Part shown: piece by piece, positions 35,799-43,999 of the stretch
Numbering within the stretch: position 1 is the stretch's first letter
Layout: each line of letters begins with the position of its first letter
Source: an uncultured Prevotellaceae bacterium
GTDB taxonomy: Bacteria; Bacteroidota; Bacteroidia; Bacteroidales; Bacteroidaceae
Direction: 5' to 3'
Assembly: GCA_902768785.1 (NCBI GenBank)
Contig: CACXMM010000028.1
Span: forward strand, 1 to 49,628
DNA length: 49,628 nucleotides
The notes under the pieces: generated by a model
What the model was told of the DNA's origin: nothing
The model's database searches: none
The model's input: the letters and a program-made list of their open reading frames with translations, nothing else
Position numbers and translations under genes: made by a program

Positions 35799-36488
35799 TC
35801 ACAACAGTTTCTTGGGCATCTTGGCCACGAAGTCCTTCAGGTAGAACGGAACGAAGTATGCCACATCCTCAAACTGTTCCAGCGCGATGCGCTTTTCTGC
35901 CAGAGGGAACATCCACTTGGCTAAGGGCTCTATGCCCTCAATGAAACGGGCGTTCGGATGCTGGAGAATCTCCTTGCACTTGGCAGCACCGTTGCCGAAG
36001 AAGTACATGGGGTGTGCCTCTAAAAACGGGAGGTAGGTGTCGGCCTCCACGATATCAGCCTGTACAGGGCGTAGAGGATGCAGGGCACGGTCATAGACGG
36101 CAGCATACACTTCCATCCTGCGGGCATCGATCATGGGACAGAGCAAGGCATCGTCTTCTAGTTCTTCGCGTAGCAAGACGGGCACGCTCATCAGCTCCAG
36201 TGTGGGGATGGCGATGAGTTTCACGTCACGACCATAGCAGATGCCTTTGGCCATCGAGGTGCCGATGCGCAACCCCGTATAGCTGCCAGGACCGCTGCTC
36301 ACTGCCACTGCGTCTAACGGAATGGCATGGCTGTCAATGAACGACAGTGCCTCGTCAATGAAGATGCCCAGTTTCACTGCATGATTCGGTCCGCTATGAT
36401 CTTCTTCGTTGAAGATCACGGCACCGTCCTGACTGGCCGAAACGGAGCATACATCGGTACTTGTTTCTATATTTAAAATGCACGACAT
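35799..36488 (-). CDS. tsaB: tRNA threonylcarbamoyladenosine biosynthesis protein TsaB
   Basis: 229 residues, normal length. TsaB is the partner of TsaD in making t6A37 on tRNAs. It has the ASKHA fold without catalytic residues: ILNIETSTDVCSVS, SSGPGSYTGLRIG and GTSMAKGICYG are the typical blocks. The C terminus (MPKKLL) has no extra domain. It starts 87 bp upstream of the divergent yicC-type gene and is the first gene of the minus-strand block. Confidence 0.95.
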   Translation of the reverse strand: MSCILNIETSTDVCSVSASQDGAVIFNEEDHSGPNHAVKLGIFIDEALSFIDSHAIPLDAVAVSSGPGSYTGLRIGTSMAKGICYGRDVKLIAIPTLELMSVPVLLREELEDDALLCPMIDARRMEVYAAVYDRALHPLRPVQADIVEADTYLPFLEAHPMYFFGNGAAKCKEILQHPNARFIEGIEPLAKWMFPLAEKRIALEQFEDVAYFVPFYLKDFVAKMPKKLL

Positions 36489-36513
36489 ATAAAATATCTT
36501 TCGAAATAAAGTG

Positions 36514-36551
36514 CAAAAATACGCATTTTCCAGAAATTATTTGTACTTTTG
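36514..36551. promoter_or_regulatory. Possible divergent promoters, tsaB and yicC
   Basis: Minus-strand TATTTTTG (36514-36521) and plus-strand TACTTTTG (36544-36551) fit the -7 consensus in the 87 bp gap. Neither has a clear TTG at the right spacing. Confidence 0.4.
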
Positions 36552-36575
36552 CATAAATTTAACGTCAAACAAGGT

Positions 36576-37451
36576 ATGATACAGTCAATGACGGGCTACG
36601 GCAAAGCGGTCGTAACCTTTAAAGAAAAGAAAATTAATGTTGAGATAAAGTCATTAAACAGTAAGCAACTCGACTTGAACACGCGCATCGCACCTCTCTA
36701 TCGTGAAAAGGAGATGGAGATGCGCCAGATGATAGCTGCCGCCTTGCTTCGTGGGAAGGTTGACTTCTCCATTTGGATCGAGAAAGACGTGGTGGTGGAT
36801 GCCACTCCCATCAATGCAGCACTTGTTGAGAATTATTACCAACAGATCAAGAAGATTTCTGCTGTAACGGGTATCCCAGAACCCACTGATTGGTATAGTA
36901 TGATCTTACGCCTTCCCGATGTGACCACCAAAACCGACGTAGAGGTGCTGGATGATGAAGAGTGGGAAGTGGCCCGTCAGGGTATTGAGGAGGCTTTAGC
37001 CCGTTTGGTGGAATTCCGTACGCAGGAGGGTTACGCCCTTCAAAAGAAGTTCGAGGAGAAGGTAGATAACATCGGCCGTCTGCTGACCAGCATTGAACCT
37101 TATGAGAAATCTCGTGTGGAGAAGATCCGTGCGAAGCTTGTGGAGACTCTGAAGAACATCCCCGAGGTGGAATACGACAAGAACCGTTTGGAGCAGGAGC
37201 TGATCTACTATATCGAGAAACTGGATATCAGTGAGGAGAAGCAGCGGCTGGCAAACCACCTGAAATATTTCCGCGACACCATGAGTGAGCAGGCTGGACA
37301 AGGTAAGAAACTTGGATTCATCGCTCAGGAAATGGGTCGTGAGATCAACACCACGGGCTCGAAGAGCAACCAGGCTGAGATGCAGAACATCGTGGTGATG
37401 ATGAAGGATGAGCTGGAGCAGATCAAGGAGCAGGTGCTGAATGTGCTCTGA
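36576..37451 (+). CDS. YicC family endoribonuclease-like protein
   Basis: 291 residues from the ATG at 36576, where the family N terminus MIQSMTGYGKA begins; the longer frame from 36549 adds nine unlikely residues. The YicC N-terminal domain (SLNSKQLDLNTRI) and the C-terminal DUF1732 region (FIAQEMGREINTTGSKSNQ) are both clear. Family members are reported to act on RNA. It is followed by gmk 59 bp on, as in many Bacteroidetes. Confidence 0.93.
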   Translation: MIQSMTGYGKAVVTFKEKKINVEIKSLNSKQLDLNTRIAPLYREKEMEMRQMIAAALLRGKVDFSIWIEKDVVVDATPINAALVENYYQQIKKISAVTGIPEPTDWYSMILRLPDVTTKTDVEVLDDEEWEVARQGIEEALARLVEFRTQEGYALQKKFEEKVDNIGRLLTSIEPYEKSRVEKIRAKLVETLKNIPEVEYDKNRLEQELIYYIEKLDISEEKQRLANHLKYFRDTMSEQAGQGKKLGFIAQEMGREINTTGSKSNQAEMQNIVVMMKDELEQIKEQVLNVL

Positions 37452-37510
37452 GTTTCTTGCTCCTGGCTTTTGAGAACGAGCTAAAACAAACATCAACTGA
37501 TAAGAAACAG

Positions 37511-38080
37511 ATGAAAGGGAAAATGATCATCATCAGTGCTCCCTCTGGCAGTGGTAAGAGCACGATTATCAATTGGCTGATGCAGGAGCATCCCGAGCTG
37601 AGGCTCTCGTTCTCCATCAGCTGTACGAGTCGTGCCCCTCGGGGTACAGAACAGAACGGTGTGGAATATTTCTTCCTCTCTCCCGAAGAGTTCCGTCAGC
37701 GCATCGAGAACGAGGAGTTCTTGGAGTATGAGGAGGTGTACGAAGGACGGTTCTATGGTACCTTGAAAGCACAGGTGGAGCGTCAGCGTGAGGCAGGAGA
37801 GAACGTAGTGTTCGATGTGGATGTGAAGGGAGGCTGCAACATCAAGAACTACTATGGTGATGAGGCCCTAAGCATCTTTATCCAGCCTCCGTCGATCGAG
37901 GAACTGCGCCGCCGACTGGAAGGTCGTGGCACTGATGCCCCTGAGGTGATCGACCAGCGCATCGAGCGTGCCGCCTTCGAACTTACCTTCGCCGAGAAGT
38001 TCGACCGTGTGGTGGTGAATGATGATCTTGCCACAGCAGAGCAGGAAGCCTTCGACATCATCCGCGAGTTTGTGGAATGA
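37511..38080 (+). CDS. gmk: Guanylate kinase
   Basis: 189 residues from the ATG at 37511; the frame from 37457 would add 18 residues before the family start MKGKMIIISAPSGSGKST. P-loop SAPSGSGKST, GMP-binding SFSISCTSRAPRGTE and Y-containing EEFLEYEEVYEGRFYGTL, and the lid region RGTDAPEVIDQRIERA are all present. It makes GDP from GMP. The stop codon lies inside a heptamer array that continues to the nadD start. Confidence 0.96.
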   Translation: MKGKMIIISAPSGSGKSTIINWLMQEHPELRLSFSISCTSRAPRGTEQNGVEYFFLSPEEFRQRIENEEFLEYEEVYEGRFYGTLKAQVERQREAGENVVFDVDVKGGCNIKNYYGDEALSIFIQPPSIEELRRRLEGRGTDAPEVIDQRIERAAFELTFAEKFDRVVVNDDLATAEQEAFDIIREFVE

Positions 38081-38106
38081 GTAATGTGGAATGAGGAGTG
38101 TGGAAT
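38072..38106. repeat. Heptamer array GTGGAAT spanning the gmk-nadD junction
   Basis: Five units (GTGGAAT, GAGTAAT, GTGGAAT, GAGGAGT, GTGGAAT) cover the last gmk codons, its stop, the gap and the first bases of the nadD start. A possible earlier nadD start at 38084 lies in the array. Confidence 0.8.
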
Positions 38107-38695
38107 GATCAAAACGGGCATATACGGGGGAACGTTCAATCCCATTCATTTCGGACATATCCGATTGGCCAAGCTCCTGTTGGAAAGGGCTGGCTTGGAC
38201 GAAGTGTGGTTCATGGTGACGCCCCAGAATCCTTTTAAGGTGAACCAGGAACTGGTATGGGACCGTTATCGCTATGAGATGGTGGAAGGGGCGTTGCGAC
38301 GTTACAAACGACTCATTGCCAGTGATTTTGAGTTCCGACTCCCGAAGCCCTCTTTTACGTGGAACACCCTGGAGGCATTGTCGAAAGACTATCCCGACCG
38401 TGAGTTCACCGTCCTCATCGGTGGTGACAACTGGGAGAAGATTCGTCTGTGGTACCGTCATGAGGATATCCTCGCCAACTACCATGTGGTGGTCTATCCC
38501 CGTGAGGGTAGTTCTTTTGATTTGAACAGCCTTCCTCCTTCCGTGCAGATCGTTGACACACCGCTGATTCCCATCAGCAGTACGAAGGTACGTCAGCGTT
38601 TGTCTCAAGGGAAATCCGTTGACCGTATGGTGCCCAAAGCGGCCTTGGCTTTTATTGAGTCACATGGGTTATATGGTGTAACCCCTAAGGAATAG
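38105..38695 (+). CDS. nadD: Nicotinate-nucleotide adenylyltransferase
   Basis: 196 residues from the ATG at 38105, placing the nucleotide-binding motif GIYGGTFNPIHFGH at residues 5-18; a start at 38084 would add seven repeat-coded residues. The ISSTKVRQRLSQGKSV motif is at the C-terminal side. It joins nicotinate mononucleotide with ATP in NAD synthesis. Immediate neighbours are gmk and a phosphoethanolamine transferase gene. Confidence 0.94.
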   Translation: MIKTGIYGGTFNPIHFGHIRLAKLLLERAGLDEVWFMVTPQNPFKVNQELVWDRYRYEMVEGALRRYKRLIASDFEFRLPKPSFTWNTLEALSKDYPDREFTVLIGGDNWEKIRLWYRHEDILANYHVVVYPREGSSFDLNSLPPSVQIVDTPLIPISSTKVRQRLSQGKSVDRMVPKAALAFIESHGLYGVTPKE

Positions 38696-38722
38696 ATTCC
38701 CCATCTGTCAAAACCCATTCAA

Positions 38723-40576
38723 ATGAAACGGAACATTGCCTTTTTCGTGTTTATGTACGCCTTGGGCATCGTGACGGCCTATGCCGTACTGCCAGAGACG
38801 CGGAATGCGAAGATTTACGAGCATCTCTTTACGGAGTTGTTCGTGGACGTAGGTATCCTGTTCCTCTTCCTCTCCCTGCTACCTCGGAAAATCAGTCTGT
38901 GGGTGAAGCGGCTGTTCTATGTCATCGCCTATGCCGTGGCCCTCATTGATGTCTATTGCTTCGTGAAGTTCGACAGTACCCTCACACCCACGATGTTGTT
39001 ACTGGTGGGGGAGACAAACGGTCAGGAGGCTACCGAGTTCCTGCGTTCCTACCTCTCTGCCGATATACTTTTCAGTAAGGTGGGCTGGGTATTGCTGGTG
39101 TTGGTGGCGCATGGAGTGTGGAGTGTTATTTCGAGGAAGGACTTTTCGAGGAGTGTGGAGTGTGGAGTGAGGAGTGAGAATAGTACTGAGATACAGGAGT
39201 CATATACAAAGTCACTTGTTCCTAATAGCAAATCTCACTCCTCACTCCTCACTCCACACTCCTCAATAATTTTATTGTTATTCTTCCTTGCCATTTTCCT
39301 CTTCTCCCTCATCGACTGCTGGCAGAACAAGGTGGCATTCCATCGACTGATGACGTATGAGACCATTGGGGATGTGGAACATGAGCTGACGGAGAAGAAC
39401 AGGGCTGTGCTGTACCAGCCGCTCTACCGTCTGGCCTTCAGCATCCGTGCCAATCAGCTCACCGCCAAGCAGGTGAACCGTCTGATCGCCGGCATCGATA
39501 AGGTGCAGGTGGACAGCTGCACATTCACCACTCCCCATATCGTACTGATCATCGGCGAGAGCTACAACCGCCACCATGCACAGCTCTATGGCTATGACAA
39601 GGCGACGACACCGCGACAAGTGGCACGTTCTAAACGTGGGGAGCTGGTGGCCTACCAGGATGTGGTGGCACCGTGGAACCTCACGAGCTTCGTTTTCAAG
39701 CTGCTCTTCTCCCTCTATACCGTGGGTGACCAGGGTGAGTGGTGCGATTATCCGCTGTTCCCAGAGGTGTTCCGACAGGCTGGCTATCATGTAACGTTCC
39801 TCACCAACCAGTTCCTGCCGCAGGCCAAAGAAGCCGTATATGACTTCAGTGGCGGCTTCTTCCTGAACAACCCGACACTCAGTAAGGCGATGTTCGATAC
39901 CAGAAACGATAAGCTGTGGTACTACGATGAGGGTATGCTGAAGGAATGGGATGATATTCGAGGAAGGACGAAGGAGGAAGGAGGAAAGATGTCCTCAAAG
40001 CAGGGGGAACTGACAATCGTCCATTTGAAAGGACAGCACCTCGACTATCGTACGAGGAGTCCGAAGGACCGGTGGCATTTCAAACGCGATGACTACGACC
40101 GTCCTGACCTCCGCTCTGGTGAGATCCAGCGCGTGGCCTATTATGACAATGCCATCCTCTATAACGACTCCATCGTTGACCAGCTGATCCAACGGGTGGA
40201 GAAAGAGAAGGCTGTGGTGATCTATGTTCCCGACCATGGAGAGGAGTGCTACGGTCCTGGCGTGCATTTCTGCGGACGCATGCACAGTACGGAGATCACC
40301 TACCGACTGGCACATGAGGAGTTCGACATCCCCTTCTGGATATGGTGCTCACGGTCTTTCAGAACCGACCATCCTGAGCTGTATGAGACGATCGTCAAGG
40401 CGAAGAACCGCCGTTACATGACCGATGCCTTGCCCTTCCTGCTGATGCATCTGGCTGGTATCTCCTCGAAGGATTATCGTCCTGAACTGGATATCCTGAG
40501 TACGGAGTACCGCGAGCAGCGCCCTCGGATCCTGAAGAATACGACGGATTATGACAAACTGGAGAAAGAGAAATGA
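38723..40576 (+). CDS. Phosphoethanolamine transferase (EptA/CptA-like)
   Basis: 617 residues. Several N-terminal membrane helices (about 5-195) and a periplasmic sulfatase-fold domain from about 265. Active-site motifs: HIVLIIGESYNRHHAQLYGY, nucleophile region PWNLTSFVFKL, and the late metal site VIYVPDHGEECYG and HSTEITYR. It should add phosphoethanolamine to lipid A or another glycolipid. Residues about 130-181, between helices, are coded by heptamer repeats, and residues about 413-424 by another heptamer family. These insertions make the protein longer than its relatives would be. Confidence 0.85.
   Translation: MKRNIAFFVFMYALGIVTAYAVLPETRNAKIYEHLFTELFVDVGILFLFLSLLPRKISLWVKRLFYVIAYAVALIDVYCFVKFDSTLTPTMLLLVGETNGQEATEFLRSYLSADILFSKVGWVLLVLVAHGVWSVISRKDFSRSVECGVRSENSTEIQESYTKSLVPNSKSHSSLLTPHSSIILLLFFLAIFLFSLIDCWQNKVAFHRLMTYETIGDVEHELTEKNRAVLYQPLYRLAFSIRANQLTAKQVNRLIAGIDKVQVDSCTFTTPHIVLIIGESYNRHHAQLYGYDKATTPRQVARSKRGELVAYQDVVAPWNLTSFVFKLLFSLYTVGDQGEWCDYPLFPEVFRQAGYHVTFLTNQFLPQAKEAVYDFSGGFFLNNPTLSKAMFDTRNDKLWYYDEGMLKEWDDIRGRTKEEGGKMSSKQGELTIVHLKGQHLDYRTRSPKDRWHFKRDDYDRPDLRSGEIQRVAYYDNAILYNDSIVDQLIQRVEKEKAVVIYVPDHGEECYGPGVHFCGRMHSTEITYRLAHEEFDIPFWIWCSRSFRTDHPELYETIVKAKNRRYMTDALPFLLMHLAGISSKDYRPELDILSTEYREQRPRILKNTTDYDKLEKEK
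39111..39265. repeat. Inverted heptamer arrays inside the phosphoethanolamine transferase gene
   Basis: Units GTGGAGT/GAGGAGT run from 39111 to 39124 and 39148 to 39175. The complementary ACTCCTC/ACTCCAC units are at 39238-39265. Arms 39148-39179 and 39234-39265 pair at 31 of 32 bases over a loop of 54 bases. The reading frame stays open throughout. Confidence 0.85.
39960..39987. repeat. Heptamer run GAGGAAG in frame
   Basis: Four units (GAGGAAG, GACGAAG, GAGGAAG, GAGGAAA) inside the phosphoethanolamine transferase gene, coding for a charged linker. Same family as 45194-45270. Confidence 0.65.
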
Positions 40577-40579
40577 GCT

Positions 40580-41653
40580 ATGAGTAAGACGGAATCAATG
40601 GCACTGCGCGGCTTGGCGATCTTAGGTATCGTGCTGCATAACTACTGTCATTTCCTGGGCTTTGCCGTGAAGGAGAACGAATACACCTTTACGGCAGAGA
40701 AACCTTTGCAACTGTGGGATAAGCTGATGGTGTTCGACAAGGATTTGTTCATCCATCTGTTTTCATTCTTCGGTCATTACGGCGTGCCTATATTCCTGTT
40801 CATCAGCGGATATGGTCTGGTGAAGAAGTACGAGGGTACGATGGAACGTAGGAACATCGCTGCGATGGCGCATGGGAACGAAAGCTCATGGCATTGGATA
40901 TGGAAACATTTCGTGAAACTGTTCAAACTGATGATCTACGGATACCTGTTGTTCATGGTCGTGTATTTCCTGCGCTATGACAGTGCTCCGAAGGTGTTCA
41001 CCCTTGACAGGATCGTGGCACAGCTCACCATGACCATCAATTTCCTCTATACCGTTCCCGATCAGGCCATACGTCCTGGTCCTTACTGGTTCTTCGGACT
41101 GATGGTTCAGTTGTATATCCTCTACCGACTGGTGTTCTACCGTTGGCGCAATGCCTTCCTGCTGGTGATGTTCGTGGTGGTGTGCTGGCTGTTGCAGACA
41201 TGGGCCACACAATACAATCCCACATCGTATAACCTGCTGAACTATATCCGTTATAACTTCGTGGGAGGAATACTGCCTTTCTGCATGGGTATCGCCTATG
41301 CCCGTTATTTCCACTATACGCTGTCGGCGGTTCAGCTGACGGGCATCGTCCTGCTCTCTGCCGTGGCGGTCTTTGCAGGCAGCTTCTCCGTCTATACCTG
41401 GCTGTGGGTGCCGCTGTTCATCGTGACAGGTGCTGTCGCCACCGTGAAGCTCCTGCCGCAGTGGCTGATGAAACCCTGTGTGTGGTTCGGTGGTATCTCC
41501 TCCGCCTTGTTCGTGATGCATCCTGTCATGCGTGAGCTGATCATCGCCCATTACCGTAAGATAGACATCTACTGGGGCATCGTCATCTACCTGCTCTCAG
41601 CTGTGGCGTTGTCGATACTGTATGCATCGCTCCGCAGTGCGAAGGGTAACTAA
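40580..41653 (+). CDS. Acyltransferase family membrane protein (first)
   Basis: 357 residues with about ten membrane helices and the acyltransferase-3 pattern: ESMALRGLAILGIVLHNYCHF at the start (with the family His), GVPIFLFISGYGLVKKY in the second helix pair, and PGPYWFFGLMVQLYILY. These proteins O-acylate sugars or lipids in the envelope. It starts 3 bp after the phosphoethanolamine transferase gene, so the two are probably cotranscribed. Confidence 0.88.
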   Translation: MSKTESMALRGLAILGIVLHNYCHFLGFAVKENEYTFTAEKPLQLWDKLMVFDKDLFIHLFSFFGHYGVPIFLFISGYGLVKKYEGTMERRNIAAMAHGNESSWHWIWKHFVKLFKLMIYGYLLFMVVYFLRYDSAPKVFTLDRIVAQLTMTINFLYTVPDQAIRPGPYWFFGLMVQLYILYRLVFYRWRNAFLLVMFVVVCWLLQTWATQYNPTSYNLLNYIRYNFVGGILPFCMGIAYARYFHYTLSAVQLTGIVLLSAVAVFAGSFSVYTWLWVPLFIVTGAVATVKLLPQWLMKPCVWFGGISSALFVMHPVMRELIIAHYRKIDIYWGIVIYLLSAVALSILYASLRSAKGN

Positions 41654-41660
41654 CTTGGGA

Positions 41661-41830
41661 TCGCCTTCGGCGAGAATTGAAAATCGCCGCCTACGGGGAA
41701 CCAACGGTCACTCAAAGCGAAGCGGAGAGAAAAATGCAAATCTTACAAATCTATCCAAAATCTTACAAAATCTATATTATTTATTTGTTTGATTATGTTC
41801 AGATTTTGTTGGATTTCTCGCCAAAGGCGA
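41661..41830. repeat. Repeat-filled gap between the two acyltransferase genes
   Basis: At 41658-41690 lies a copy of the element GGGATCGCCT(T)CGGCGAGA-like, almost the exact reverse complement of 46524-46556. TCGCC/GGCGA palindromes are at 41661-41673 and 41818-41830. Between them, AAATCTTAC/AAATCTATC words repeat (about 41738-41775). No gene is supported. Confidence 0.65.
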
Positions 41831-41876
41831 CAAAAAAAGGAAAGAATATACACCGTTTTAGATAATAAACAAAGAA

Positions 41877-42899
41877 ATGAAGAAGATAGAGTTCTCGGAT
41901 TTCAGCAAGTATCGCAGTGAACTGATGGGCGCAGCGATGCTCTTCGTGATGCTCTTCCATGTATATATGCCGAAGAGCTACATGATGTACGGGGTAGTGC
42001 GCTGCGGCAATATCGGTGTGGATATGTTTCTCTTCCTGAGTGGTATCGGACTATGGTATTCGTGGACGAAGCAGCCGTCGCTGAAGCATTTCTTCTGGCG
42101 TCGCTATATCCGTATCTATCCTGCCTGGCTGATCATGGCGGCACTGTACTATATCCCCAACTACCTGACAGTCCCTGGTGGCGGATACAGTCCGAACATC
42201 GGACACCTGATTGCGAACATCCTCATCAATTGGAGTTTCTGGCGCATAGACGACCTCACCTTCTGGTTCATCCCCTCCATCATGATGCTCTACACCTTTG
42301 CACCTGCCTACATGCGACTCATAGAGCGCAATCCCTCCTACCGATGGCTTGTGGTGGTGGCGATGGTATGGGCTGTGATGGTGCAGTATTATCCTCCCGT
42401 ACACCGCTCTGTAGGACATGTGGAGATCTTCTGGAGTCGCATTCCCATCTTCCTGCTGGGCATCAACTGCGGACAGTGGGTGAAAGAGAAGAGGAACATG
42501 GAGGGGGCTGCCCTCTGGGGAATCCTCATACTGTTCATCCTCTCGTTCATGATGTGCATCGAGTTCGAGAACCACTGGCGTGGTAAGTTCCCGCTCTTCC
42601 TGGAGCGTATGGTGTATATCCCGTGCAGCATCACGGCGATGATCCTGCTCTGTCGTGCCTATCACTATGCTCCCCGTTGGCTCCTCACCTTTCTCTCCTT
42701 TATCGGTGGGATTAGTCTGGAGCTATACCTGATTCACGTGCAGTTCGTGCTGAGATATGTTAAGGAATACCACCTCGGCTATTGTCTCACCGCCTTACTG
42801 ATGATCGTCATCAGCATTCCATTGGCGTGGGTGCTGTCTAAGATAGTATCAGGAGTAATCATAATGTTCAAAGCTCAAAGTTCCAAGTTCAAAGCATAA
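41877..42899 (+). CDS. Acyltransferase family membrane protein (second)
   Basis: 340 residues, about ten membrane helices. Family features: LMGAAMLFVMLFHVYMP with the conserved His, GVDMFLFLSGIGLWYSW, and FFWRRYIRIYPAWLIM. It is only distantly like the acyltransferase upstream. The last eleven residues (MFKAQSSKFKA) and the stop are coded by a heptamer array, so the original C terminus may have been different. Confidence 0.88.
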   Translation: MKKIEFSDFSKYRSELMGAAMLFVMLFHVYMPKSYMMYGVVRCGNIGVDMFLFLSGIGLWYSWTKQPSLKHFFWRRYIRIYPAWLIMAALYYIPNYLTVPGGGYSPNIGHLIANILINWSFWRIDDLTFWFIPSIMMLYTFAPAYMRLIERNPSYRWLVVVAMVWAVMVQYYPPVHRSVGHVEIFWSRIPIFLLGINCGQWVKEKRNMEGAALWGILILFILSFMMCIEFENHWRGKFPLFLERMVYIPCSITAMILLCRAYHYAPRWLLTFLSFIGGISLELYLIHVQFVLRYVKEYHLGYCLTALLMIVISIPLAWVLSKIVSGVIIMFKAQSSKFKA

Positions 42900-42912
42900 A
42901 GTTCAAAGTTCA
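42864..42912. repeat. Heptamer array AAGTTCA at the acyltransferase-UbiA junction
   Basis: Seven units (ATGTTCA, AAGCTCA, AAGTTCC, AAGTTCA, AAGCATA, two AAGTTCA) code for the acyltransferase C terminus, contain its stop codon and end right at the UbiA start codon. Same family as 15441-15489. Confidence 0.85.
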
Positions 42913-43791
42913 ATGATAAAGAGTGCGTTAAAATTAATTCGCCCGAAACAGTGGCTGAAGAATGTCTTTGTGATGATGCCGATGTTCTTCGGTGGCAGTC
43001 TGATGAACACGCAGGCTGTCTATGCCGCCGTGGTCACCTTCTTCGCCTACAGTTTCATCGCCTCGTCGGTGTATTGCTTCAATGACATCATCGATGTGGA
43101 ATACGACCGTCGGCATCCCGTGAAGTGTCACCGTCCGATAGCCAGTGGAGCCATTACGCTGTCACAGGCCTACGGTCTGATGGCATTGATGTTCTTCTTG
43201 TCGATGGCGACGCTGTTGCTGTTACGTGTGAACATGTGGGTGGTAGGAGGCATCATCCTGTTCTATTACGTGCTGAACCTCTCCTATTGTGCCTGGCTCA
43301 AGCAGCATGCCATCGTGGATGTGTGTGTGGTAGCCTTCGGTTTCGTGCTCCGTCTGTTAGCTGGTGGTGAGGCCACAGAGGTGACGTTGAGTAAGTGGCT
43401 GGTGCTGATGACCTTCCTCCTCACGCTGTTCTTGTCGTTTGCCAAGCGGCGTGATGATGTGATCCGCATGGAGGAGACGGGTGAGGCTCCGCGAAAGAAT
43501 ACTATCCGTTATAACCTGACGTTCATCAACCAGGCCATCACCATCACCGCATCAGTGACTTTGGTCTGTTATATCATGTACACAGTGAGTCCTGAGGTGA
43601 CGGCCCGTGCCCATACCGAATACCTTTATCTTACTACGATCTTTGTGTTGTTAGGACTGTTACGGTATATCCAGCTCACAGTGGTTGACAAACGCAGTGG
43701 TGATCCCACGAAGATCATGCTACGCGACCGGTTCACGCAGGTGGTCGTCCTGCTCTTCGCCCTGTCGTTCTTCCTGATTATCTATCTTTAG
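42913..43791 (+). CDS. UbiA-family prenyltransferase (phosphoribosyl-decaprenyl type)
   Basis: 292 residues with about eight membrane helices. The first Asp-rich motif NDIIDVEYDRRHP (N57, D58, D61, D65) and the second region (FAKRRDDVIRMEE) are those of the UbiA family. RPKQWLKNVFV at the start and the overall pattern resemble decaprenyl-phosphate phosphoribosyltransferases rather than quinone enzymes. The start codon directly follows the heptamer array. It follows two envelope acyltransferase genes. The acceptor is not certain. Confidence 0.85.
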   Translation: MIKSALKLIRPKQWLKNVFVMMPMFFGGSLMNTQAVYAAVVTFFAYSFIASSVYCFNDIIDVEYDRRHPVKCHRPIASGAITLSQAYGLMALMFFLSMATLLLLRVNMWVVGGIILFYYVLNLSYCAWLKQHAIVDVCVVAFGFVLRLLAGGEATEVTLSKWLVLMTFLLTLFLSFAKRRDDVIRMEETGEAPRKNTIRYNLTFINQAITITASVTLVCYIMYTVSPEVTARAHTEYLYLTTIFVLLGLLRYIQLTVVDKRSGDPTKIMLRDRFTQVVVLLFALSFFLIIYL

Positions 43792-43803
43792 TTTTTTTAT
43801 TTA

Positions 43804-43873
43804 AACACAGAGATACAGAGATACAGAGGAAATATTTAGAGATAATCGCTCTGTGCCTTTGTGTCTCTGTGTT
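43804..43873. repeat. 70 bp hairpin element E1
   Basis: Starts AACACAGAGA and ends with the complement CTCTGTGTT; 8 bp words of the type CAGAGATA repeat inside both arms. It is the reverse complement of E3b (46638-46707) with about one difference, and the match continues a few bases into the flanks. Confidence 0.85.
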
Positions 43874-43898
43874 CCAAATTTAGTATGTTTTATATATT

Positions 43899-43983
43899 AA
43901 ACACAGAGACTCAGAGACTCAGAGGAATAAGGTTACAGAGTACATGGTTTAAAAAAATCTCTGAGTCTCTGTGTCTCTGTGTT
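43899..43983. repeat. Hairpin element E2
   Basis: AACACAGAGACTCAGAGACT words on the left and the complementary TGAGTCTCTGTGTC words on the right enclose a centre of about 35 bp. Related to E1 and E4. It lies just downstream of cobQ, so it may end that transcript. Confidence 0.75.
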
Positions 43984-43999
43984 TTCAAAAAGATAAGAT

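Noticed and set aside
41677-41865. A 62-codon gene between the acyltransferase genes
   Set aside because: Most of the frame lies in the palindromic element and AAATCT-type repeats, and its residues match no family.
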